Position numbers and translations under genes: made by a program
Shown here: piece after piece, positions 26,901 through 38,900 of the stretch
Layout of the letters: each line of letters begins with the position of its first letter
Numbering within the stretch: the stretch's first letter is position 1
Assembly (NCBI GenBank): GCA_017590115.1
Contig: JAGGNK010013558.1
Location: 9,599,752-9,663,751 of the forward strand
DNA from: Montifringilla adamsi
Taxonomy: Eukaryota; Chordata; Aves; Passeriformes; Passeridae
Reading direction: 5' to 3'
Length of the DNA stretch: 64,000 nt
Notes under the pieces: model-generated
The model's input: the letters and a program-made list of their open reading frames with translations, nothing else
What the model was told of the DNA's origin: nothing
The model's database searches: none

Positions 26901-29900
26901 CTCTTCAAGCCTTATGCTTTCTAAGATTGGCACTAGCAAGATTTTAGTTTCTCATCTGCTCTAGCATGAGGAAATCAGAGAGCTGGTGCAGTAAAAACTC
27001 AGTACTGGAGCCTTGCACAAAATTAAACTGGAGGATAATCTGAAATTCAATGATTTTTTATTTCAATGATGACAGATTACTGAGGTTCAGCTTCATGAAA
27101 TTTACTCAAATAACTGCCTGTCTTTCTTTCTGAAACACAAGTTTACTTTAATCACTTCTCCCTCCAAACTAGAAGTTGAAACGATTCCAAATCTAAGATT
27201 TAGGGAAAGACTGTATTAGCTAGTTTTCCTCTGAACTTTTACCTCAACAAAACAGCTTTGAAAACTGTTAGACTTGTCACATGCAACTGAGTTCTACTTC
27301 CCTCAACAGCAAGACACTACACTACAGCAAGTTCCTCTGATACAAGTAGGTGTACATGGTATTGTTACATTGCCTACGCATTTATGTTCTATTGAAACAA
27401 GTTAACCTACTCATTCCAGATCTTATTGGGCCCATGCTAGGTGCTCCCATTCCTCCTGCAAAAACACCAATCATTGCACCACCTAAACAGAGAAAAATAA
27501 TGAAGTGACATACACTGAAACCACCAGTTAGTGAAAAAAACAAAGCACACGCTAATGAAGTGCACTGTTCTCAATGTTCCCTGGCAATGTTTTTTCTATA
27601 AGGGCACTTTAGCATGTGCCTTTACTATACAAACTAAATAGGAACACCTTGTCAGTAAAGTTAGTCTCTCCTTTTCTACTACAGGATTTAAGCTACTCTG
27701 ATTTCTTTCTAGCTTTTCTCCCCTCTGACAGCCTGCCAGCAGCACAAACATGGTAAAACTAAATGGGCCATTTCCCACATTGGGAAAAACAACCTCAAAA
27801 TTCCATGCTTCATCTTATATGAACTTGATAGTATAAAAAGTCCACAATTCTGCTGCAAATCAAACATCCTCAATTCTACTCCGATACTACAGCCCTATCA
27901 AAGACACCTTCCTTGATTTCACGGTTACTAAAACCAAATGCCTTCACAGTATTTATTTTTAAGATACCATTAACCTAAATACTGTAACAGGAGTACATCA
28001 GGGCCTTCCCTGATCAAACACAGTATCTGTTAAAAGTCCCTACAATTTCCTTCCATTATTTAAGGTGAAGCTGGGAATCTCTAATCTTGGTTCTCAGGAC
28101 ACTATTCAAATGGACAGATCACTGATAGTTTGTAAATTGAAGCTTGCTGGATCCACTGAACGAAAGACACCCACATCAGTTTCTCACAGTGGCCATGTTC
28201 AGGAATTTTTCAACCAACATGTTACCAGAAGACTCAGAAGCCTACTGCTTGCAGAAACATTTATAACTTAAGTGGCCTTGCATTTTCACTCAGGAAACAG
28301 ATGTTTATGCAAGTAGCCAGAGTGAAGGCATACACTTGATTTCTAAGACATTCATTTCAAGGCATTAAGATCAGTTCAAAGGACGAGCTTATTATGTTCT
28401 TACCACTTCTACACAATTATCAGTACTGAAGAGAAGCACACAACAATTACCCTTTGCTATGACTTGCCTCATCTAATATTTTTTTTTTTTAAAAATCAAC
28501 TTTTAGACCAGATGAACCTTATGCTCTTAGGAGTTCTTCTCTTCCAAGGAAGTGAATTAAGGGAATGGAAAAGTACAAGAAACAGGGAAGAGGAAGAAAG
28601 CTGTCTCCTATAATACATTTTGTGCTTAGTTTCAGGCCCCTTACAACAAGAAAGACATAGAGGTACTGGAGCGTGTCCAGAAAAGGGCAACACAGCTGAT
28701 CAAGGCTCTGGAGCACAAGCCTTGTGAAGAATGGCTGAGGGAGCTGGGGCGCTCAACCAGGAGAGGAAGAGACTCAGGGAGGACCTTTCTGCTCACTGTA
28801 ACTATCTTAAAGAAGGTTGCAGAGACATAGGGTCAGTCTCTTCCACCAAGTAAAAAGCAAAACAACAAGAGGAAATGGCCTCAAGTTAAACCAGGGAGGT
28901 TCAGATTGGATATCAGAAAAAATGCTTCACAGGAAGAGTTGTCAATCATACGAACAGACTGATCAACGAAGTGGTGGCATCACCATCCCTGAAGGGATTT
29001 AAAAGACATGTACACGTGGCTCTTGGTAACCTGGTTTAGTGGCAGACTTGTCAGTGTTGGGTTAAAGGCTGGACTCGGTGATCTTTTCCAACCTGAGGGA
29101 TTCTGTGATTCATCCAGGTAACAGCATAGAAACAAAGGGCAAGAAAGCTCTTTTGTTGAGCTCTTCCACGCCTTTGAAGATGGAAGAGTAACTCATTCGA
29201 GGGAACCCCACTGCCAACAAGACATCATCTATTAACAAAATAATCCTGGCTCAGTTACAGAAGAGGCCAATACATACCATTCTGAGCTACAGGAGCTCAG
29301 AAGGTAGGAGAAAAACTGAAAGCACCAGAATTCAACACTCCTGTCCAATGTGACCTGATCTGCAGTAGAAATAGTCTTATACCATGCATTTGCAGAACAG
29401 GCTCATGGAAGTTACAAAGGCTGTACATGGACACCTTGGTCAGGATTATCAGAAGCGTATACTTCAACACCCCAAAGATTTAATATGCCACAAAATATAC
29501 AGTATGAAGGTAAATGCTTTCCTTGAACAGCTATTCCATACATATTTTACAGAGGGAAAAAAACCCTCCACACCTGAACCCCTGTCTTAAGTGGTGACTG
29601 TAATGAACATTCAGATTATATCCTTACAGCAATGACTGGGGGAGAAGAGACAGAAGATGACTAAATGAAACCAGGTCTCCTTCTAGCAAAATTCTTCCAA
29701 TACTATGTCACAGAAAATTTAACAAGTTACCATACCCATCCTTCCAAAAGACTCTCCAAAACCACGGTTCAATGCCATGTCACCACGACCAAATTCTCTT
29801 TCCATGTTTGCTCCCATTCCACCACGGAACATTTCTGTAAAGAACGAAGCAAAAAACCAGGAATGTTCTGTTATTTACATCTAAGTTGATGCTCCTACAA

Positions 29901-32900
29901 CACTTGTTTCACAGCCGCTTGTTTAAACAGAAGTGAGTCTAATGCACAAGTCAGAGGCACCTATTATACACTCAACTATCCTACAAGTTCCTAGGCCTCC
30001 ACTCATGCAACTACTTCCTTTGAACTCATTTATATTGCCCACCCCTAAATGGAGAGCTTTCAATAAATAAATATCAGCAAACTCATAGGTGTACAGGAAC
30101 GGTGTTCAACTACCTCCCATTCGGTTGACTCCAAATCCTCCCATGTTAGGCATTCCTTCCATTCCACGAAATCCAGGAAGCCCTGCAAAATAAGGAAAAG
30201 TGTTTTCTATACAGTATTAAAGAAAAATTTAATGCAAAAAACTTCATTGCACGTACCGCCTCCCATTCTACTCATTCCACCAAATCCTGGGCCGTCTATT
30301 CCCATACCTTTAAACCAAAAAGATAAACAACACTTAGTACACCCTAATGGATTTTTAAAAAGTCAGAGTTAAAACCTCAAAAGCACACTAGACAAGGCTT
30401 GCTTTGTCAAAAGTCTGTCATTTTTGCAAACACAGAAATTGCAATTTTAAACTTTAAAATTTTTAAATGAGCTTTGTATAACTTAAAAATTAAGAATATG
30501 GATTTACCTCCTGGACCCATGCTCCCCATTCCACCACCCATGCTCAGCTGTGTTGCACTGATGGGCTGTCCACCTGGTCCAAGTCCCATACCAATGCCAC
30601 CAAGACCACCTCAAAAACAAAGAAAAGTAAGTATGATGAGAAGAGAGACCTCCCTCTGTATCACAGAGACCACAGTCAGCAAAAGTACTGCTAAACTGTG
30701 CAAAAACACAGATCACCATATACTAAGCGCAAGGAGTAGAAAACAGAGCAGGCACTCACGAGGTAATTGTGAACTTTTGCTGTCCACAACACGGAAGTCT
30801 TCATGAGGAACTGATTTGTCATCCTGACAAAAAACAAAGATGTTATGCTATGATCCCTTCAATGTTTTGGTAGAGACATGCAAGTAGAAAGAAATGAAAG
30901 CAACTTACCATTTTAACATGCATGGGTCTATCAAATAGGAATTGTCCATTGAACATAGCTGAAGAAATGCAAGTCAAGGAGTCTTAAAAAGGCAATTTAA
31001 CTGTTTCTGAAGAATCAATGTAATAACTTTAAAAAAAAAATTAAATTTCTGTACAATTACCATGAGTCTTATCTTTCCCTACCTCAGCTTTAGAAACCCA
31101 ATTCAAGGGCCAGAAGATGCAATACAAGCTGTTAGGTACACTGAAGTTAGTTTCACAATCGTCACACTGCCAGGTATTTTAATTTTGTTCAACATCATGA
31201 GGAATTTTTAGAATTTAGTAGTAAATTCAGGCATTACAAATGTAATCTGCACAGTATTACACTCTAGTCCCTATATTGTAGCTACAAAGGCAAATAAGCA
31301 CCATTTGCAAAACTACGCTGCCAGAACCATTAAAGATTAATCAATATATGATCGATTCTTTTTGAAAACCAAGGATACATATTGCTTGAACAGCTTCAAT
31401 TGCTTGTTCAAAGGTAACTGTCCCCATTCCTCGACTCTTGCCATCTTTATCTTCTTTGATGTCCGCACGCTTCACAGTTCCAGCAATGCTGAATACCTCC
31501 TTCAGTTTCTTCCAGCCAACTTTGAAGTCAAGCTTAAACACAGAAATACATCAGTGATTTCATTGCACATCTCTATTCTGCTATTACATTTGGAAGAGAT
31601 TTTCTGCATTGCTGTTAACTCTTCATTGACAAAATGCTTGATAATTGTAAATAGATGAGATTTTGTAATATACGCACACTGTGTCAAAGTCCAAAAAGTC
31701 ACCAATTGTACATGTATGACACGTATGTACATGTATGCACAATATGTACACGTATTTTACTCTAATTAACATACTACCATTGGGCTGGTTCTTGAGAAGA
31801 GCAGCTGTAATTCCACAAGACCTCATATAAATACAGTAGTCTTTTGTGCTAATAAAGAACTGAAACCACTGTATTTGCTGGAACTTTATTGTGTTAGTCT
31901 AAAGTAACTAGCAAGATAAACTGAAGTAAACTGATGTATATATTTAATAAAAAAGAAATGCAATTGTAAATAGTGAAAAATGCGTTAAATATTTTTGAAT
32001 CAACAGATGACTGCAATAATTAGAAGTGCATGTCAGTCTCAAGAGTTTAATGTATCCTTCCATGTCCAAAATCTGAACACGTACCCAACATTTTCAATTA
32101 AATATACTAACTGTGAACTATTTCAACCTCCTCTTTATATTAAATCTGAGCTACACAGGTATAAGACGTGTCACAAAGATCAAGATCAAGCACTAAAGTT
32201 ATAAAATACAGTTTTAAGCTTACATTGGCAACAAAAATCGTGGATCCGAGCCTGCCTGCTTGCAAATTACTGATAACCTCGGGAGGAATGTTTGGATTAT
32301 TGAGAATAGAAGGTGGTAAATTCATCATTCCAGGTGCTGCATCAGGTCCATGTCCTCCTGGAAACTGCCCTCCTCCCCGCTGCAGTGCCCTACGAGCATG
32401 TTCCCCTTCAGGATCCTGAAATGTGGGCACAAACAAAGCCACTTAACCATCAACAACTGGACTGGCAACAAACAAAATGGTACTATTTGAAATTCTGCAT
32501 AAACCCATCAAAATTATCAACTAATAAATACGCTTGTCCATGTCAGAGGGATCATGAACTGAATTAGCATGGAGACCTAATTCCCTCACCTCTAAAGGTG
32601 GGTCCTTTCAGATGAGGGTTGAGGCATATTGGCAAAGCACTTGTTGAGGAAGCGTGCACTGCCACTTCACATGCTGTACCTAGCCTATGGACAAGTAGAA
32701 AAGATTTCAAGCTAAAGGACTGTCAGTCTAGCACTTTCTTCCAAGAACTGAATTAATTTCATTAGGTGGTGGTTTTGTATTATTTGTTAATACCATTATT
32801 AAAATTGTAACAGGACAGGAAGAACTGCATCAGATACCAAATTAGGTGGTGGTTTTGTATTATTTGTATTATTTGTATTATTTGTACCATTATTAAAATT

Positions 32901-35900
32901 GTAACAGGACAGGAAGAACTGCATCAGATACCATCATATACTACAGCACTACAATAGAAATGTTGACATTATTTCACTTTCTGGACAGCACAACTTCTCT
33001 ATTTCCAGCCCCATCTTTGCACATATGTAGTGGTCTAATAATTAGCTCATTCTGTGTCATATTTTGAAGCAGGTAAGCAATGTAAACATAGATTATTTAC
33101 ATTGGAAAAACCCTAAGGTAAGAATATGAAGTAAAGTTGTTTTAATAGCTTTAAACGGCTTTAGATTATTTTGATTTTAGCCCATGAAGAAAATTTTACA
33201 AAACATGAATCTGGAAATTGCACATCTAAGATCTCAAAACCCTGTATGGTCATCTCAGTAGCTTTAGTATCTTCACTATTTCAAATTCAAAACAGCAGCA
33301 ATAAACATACCTCTTTAATATTCAGGGGTCTTCCGCTAAGATCATATTTGTTCATAGTGTCTAATGCCTTCTTAACAAATTCTTCATCTTTGAATTCAAC
33401 CACACTTAGAAAGAGATCAAAACATTTAGAATATTAAAATAAAGTTTAACATGTGAAAAGTAATAGAATGCTTGGATAGCAGTGTGCTTCTACACACATA
33501 AAAAAAGAAACTTACCCACAACCCTATATCCACGAGATTTGTCATCACATGTAAAGAGAAAACAAGCAAGAAAAAAAAGAAGTCAGTCAGCACATATGAC
33601 AGACCAATGAAGATTCCAGTTAAAGATCCCAGCTCACTGTTAAGTAACTACACAAGTTATTTTCAGCTTCAAAATCCAAAATATATGCTCTTTAGTGGTA
33701 GCCAATCTGAATTTCTCCTACGTTCTCAGCATACATACCGTTCAAATACAAGAGAATACATTGTCTCTTATGCTCTTTGAGTCAAACCAGAATTGGAAAA
33801 ATGCCACACAGATCCATGTAAGGACAACTGGGAAGAGGAGGTGGGAGGGAAAGGGTGGAAAGAAAATAACCCCAAAACATAACCAAAAACCAATCAAGAC
33901 ACTCATCATGTCATTAAAAGTTGTCCACTAACTACAGAATTAAAATCTACCTACATCAAGTACACCACTACAAGGAAAAAGCAATCTGCATACCTCTTCA
34001 GTACTACAACATAATTGAGAAATTACCTTATAAGAAAATAACCTTATTGACTGCACCAGCATCCTTCTAATCAAGCAAGAGTTGAGGATTTCTTAAAGCA
34101 TAGCAAAGCTGACGGCATGTTTTAGTTTTAACAAGTATTAAAGAAAATAATTTACAACAATTGATACAACCTCAGTTAAGACTCAAACCTGCATTTCTCA
34201 CGTTCTCACTGCAGGTTTGGAGCTGCTATTGGCCAAACTTTTGACTATTATTAAGAAGACAGAGGAGCTTTAACAATCTTCACTATTTGTGCCTCATTGC
34301 AGGCACTCTGTTGGCTACCAACCATCTCCATCCATTTAGTTTTAAGAAAGTAAATACATTAAGCCAGTGTTTAAAAGTACCAATCCTGCAAAGCTGTGAA
34401 ATCAGGCACTTCACCCAGTATATTCTTAGCTAATATTTTATACTTATTGGCCCCAAGAAGAGCATACTACACTAACAAAATTTAAATAAAATTATTGGTT
34501 TATTGAACATCCTTTATATGAAACAGATTTGTACCAAGACAAAGGTGTTGGCTAAAAAGAAGAATTAAGTAAAAGCCATTTGTTAACATTTACAGAAGTA
34601 CTTTGCCCCTTACAACCAACTAGTGTGAGTTGCATGAAGGTGTCAGACTACTTCTAATAGAGAATCCTCAAGGCTACCTTAATGAAAATCAGTGTAAAAA
34701 TGAAACTTACTTTCCAATAACTGGTACAGGTATTATACAAAAATAAAACTGCTGAGGAACTTTTAAACCTCTAGCAGATTGTTGCCCACGGCACTTACCC
34801 TTGATTTTCCTTCAGCATCCTTAAACAGCTCCACGTATGTAACCTCACCAACTACATAAGACATACAAAGGGAAAATACCAAGAGACAATGCATTTAAAC
34901 ACCAGTATCTTTCTTTACTGTGCCCCTGTGCACAAGTCTACAGAGAATCACCTATTATTCACCAACAATCAAAACCAGACCAACCATACCTCCTGCCAAT
35001 GGCTATATAATTTAGCTAGTTTTCAGAAATATGCAGCAGCCACATTCTCAAAAGCTAAAAACAAACAACTATATTTAACCTAATTCATACTACAGATCAT
35101 ATTTTGGCCAGTATGATATAGTTGGTGAACAAATTCAGATATACACAGTCCCTTAACCTAACAAATGAAACTTCAATGTTCACTGAAAAGTGTTACATTT
35201 ATCATCCTACTCACAACACCTGTTTTAAGGTGACTTTCTACCTGAATATCTTCAATCAAAAGTTTGCCTTCAATAATAACCAAATTTACACATCAAATAT
35301 TTCACAGCAAGCGACTCACTTTCTAAAGTAGGAGGTTTAAGTAAATAAACCAATCAAATAGTCACGTCACCTTACAACAGATAAGCCAGCAGTTACAGAA
35401 GGGGAGTCTGGCATTTTTCACAGCCTAAAAGCCAAGTGTGCTTTGCATTACTTTTGAAGAATCAATTTTTCAAGGAGAACACAGAACTAACTTTTTACAA
35501 AATCCATATATTATGTTATTTTACCCCAAATTTGAAATAAATTTTTGGGGTAGTCAGGTTTCTCTATCAGAACTGCAACAATAGGAACAAGCTTTTAATA
35601 CAAAGCTCCAGACAAACAGTCATGGCAGTAGTGACAATGCAGACAAAGTTAATGCCACAGCCAGATTCCACCAAAGAAATACAAAACAACTTTAGAAAGA
35701 CATCCCTTATTATTCAGGTTAACACACTTCATGTGTTGCTTAAATACAAAAGCCCTTAGAGAAAAAAAAATCTACAGGAACTACAACTAGACAAAACACA
35801 ATCTCTTTAAGAACTCATGAGGTCATGCATATACTCTCTACTATCACACCAGAATGGCAGAAGATTGTGAGCACTTCATTTACCCAGCCTACCCTGCAAT

Positions 35901-38900
35901 GCAATTGTCTCGGATGAAAGAGGGGGAAGGGAGATAGATGTACCAAGCACAGGCCAAAACAAAAAAAGTCAAACCAAATCTGTGTGGCTCAAAGGACACA
36001 TCGGTTGCATTTAAGCCCCACTGGTTTCTGTGTGAAGTGTATTACAAGGAGTAAGTTACCTTTCTCTCTCATCAGGTCTTTAATAGCTTGCCATTTCATG
36101 TCATATGGGATGTTGCTAATAAAAACTCTATTGCGATTAACAGCCTTCTTGTCTCCAGAGCCTGCATTCTTCTCCTTTGAATAGGGGTGGAATTTATTCT
36201 TGTTTCCAAGAGAAGGGATTGCCTTTGCTTTTGCAACAAACTTTTCTTTCACAGGTGCTTTCCCTTCTTTTGCTGTCTCATCATTATCCCTACATTAAAA
36301 AACAAAAATCCAAACAAAAACACTGTTAGTCTTGTGTTGGATCATTAGACTACCCCACTTCCCACCTATATAACTGAGTATTTTCTATGCTATGGGAACT
36401 CCCAGGATGTCAAATGCTGCTTTTCAAATTAGAAAAAATAAATTCATGCTATCAGAGTAATTCCAAAATACACTGCTTTAGCAAAAACAAAAAAATGTTC
36501 CAATACTAAGTAAAGAAAGTACATCTTACTAATTCACTAACATTCCATTTCACAGAATCACAGAATCCTAGAATGGTACGGGTGGGAAGGGACTTTAAAG
36601 AGCATTTAATTCCAATGGGCAGGGACACCTTTCACTAGATCCCCTTACTCAGGGCTCCATCCAACTTTTAACACTTCCAGGGATGGGGCATCCACAGCTC
36701 TGGGCACTCTGTGCCAGCACATACTCTCTGTCAAGACTCAGAAAGATGGAAGTATGAAACTACTACAAAGACAAAACAGAAAGAGTGGAAAATGACCTCT
36801 AATACCCATGTCTTGGTGCTTTGGTAATTTTCACACTTCACTTGGACAAGTTACAGGATATTCACTGGAGAAGTGGGAGTAGAAACAGTCTAAGCTCGAG
36901 AGTTGAAACAGCTCGTGATGCTTAATTCAATGGAATAATAATATACCAAAATCAACTCCAATAGGTTTGATATCAAATTATGGTTTTTTATTCACAATTT
37001 GTGCCAGATTACTGTTAGAAATTAAAATCCAACTAAGAGCAACAAATATTTTTTCAATTTCACCGCTTAACACTACTAGAATTCGAAAACTTGTTAAATG
37101 CATAGGAAACAGCTGTATTAAGCCATGCTATAAATCTAAGACTAACTAAGTAACTAGGTATTATCCACTAAAAACAACAAAGCAGACACCTGGCCCTCAG
37201 TCTTTCAAAACTTCACCAACAGCACCAAAATTCTCCTTTTAAATTTTTTTTTTAAGATGAAAATGCAAGAAAATTGGCTGCTTTTCTTCCACAGCAGTCC
37301 AAATCCCAACTTCAGTAAGATCATACACTTTCAACAGAATTAGAAGAAGTATCTGTAACTCTTCAGCATTCCTGATATTGTTATTATCACAAGGTCATTT
37401 AGCATGCCAACAGAGGCTCAAGGAGCCTGAATTGTTACTTTTAAAATGCAGAACTGCTGAACTGAAAGAATCCACCGAATAAAGTCACACAAATCCACTA
37501 AACAGATGCTACTTAGCATCTTTAACTACACATCACTGTCTACTTAAAGAGAAACTTTAAAAGCACTTTTACAGAAACATGTATTTCAAAAAGCCAGAAT
37601 CAGCATCTTAATTTAGAACAATTAGAAGGTGATGTCCTACAGGACTGACAGAAGTGAATGATTGTGAACCCTCCTTCTTAAATTACATCACTATCTTTAC
37701 TATAGTTCCTACATTTTAAAAGGCTTAGTTTTTATCTCATTGAGACACTCTGGAAGGTTTCAGGCATTTCAGTTTTACAACCACAACATATGGCAAAACC
37801 AGTGACTTTGATTAACTGACAAGTTTTCAGCTCTCTGCATAGTTAACAAAACAGTGAGTAAGCGGTAGTGCTGCACTCAAAAGCACATTCAAGGAGCTTT
37901 TCAAGAAGCTAAATGTATTATCTACTCAAGGCTGGACATTTTTTCAGGGAGTACATTTAAATACATCCATACTTCTCCCCTGACTTTTCCCCCAATTTTG
38001 AAACACTCACATGGTATTAACTTCACAGTCCTTGTGTTTATATGTGGATTAAGATTGGATTAGCAACTGGGAAATGCACAGATACTCCCCTGGGGCAAGT
38101 ATTTGTAAAATTTAAAACATCTCAAGTCAACAACATGTTATCTGGTTCAAGCTTTCTCCAAGTCCCTCTGCATCATCCCTCCTCCACACCATCCTATCTG
38201 TGTGACAACACAATTCTTGTGTGGCTGTGTAGTCAAGTGAAATGAAGGGAACAATGCAGGAACTGGAGGGATCCAAGGGAGGAGGCAAAGAGCAGAGTAT
38301 CAGGTCTTCCAGCCAGATCAGTTCCTTCCAATCCAATCCCATTTGCAAATGCAAAACTCCTGCCCAACAAGACTCCTAGTAAAAATCTGAGTTCTTCCTT
38401 AAGTTTTAGGATTAGAGCAATGGATTCTCTTCAGCCTTTTAAGCTCTTTCCTGCTTAAAGGATTATGAAACAGCCCCTTGGTGCTCAATGCAGTGCACAG
38501 GATGAGACAGCTCTCCAAATATGGAATCCAGAGGCTCTGCAAGACCCGGCTGTACAAATCAGTAGAGAGCACAGAAGATACAAGCCTGGCATAAACTCCT
38601 AAATCTGGGAAACAAAGCCACACTGCACTTGGTCTGGGAATCACAGCCAGGCTGCTGAAAATAGAGGATTAATTAAAGAAACAATCCTTCTCGCAAAACT
38701 CATCTGCCAAAACAACACAGGCCAGTGACCAGGCCGGAGGCAGAAATCCTTTTACAACTCTTACCCTTCTCCTCGCACATTAACAATCATTTCAATCATA
38801 AATACATTCAGAGCAATGCCACATTACTCACCTACAGACCACAGTAAAGACAGACTCAGAAATTATAAACTGACATTTTCATGGGGAAAAACAATAATAA

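Noticed and set aside
28496..29002. Small open frames on both strands in a MYEF2 intron
   Set aside because: They fall in or against the CR1 copy; plus-strand pieces are broken CR1 reverse-transcriptase sequence.
33516..33547. Intronic stretch reading [10 protein letters not shown] beside the MYEF2 microexon, resembling RNP1
   Set aside because: In that frame it does not join either neighbour in phase, while the 8-nt exon in another frame fits exactly; treated as coincidence.
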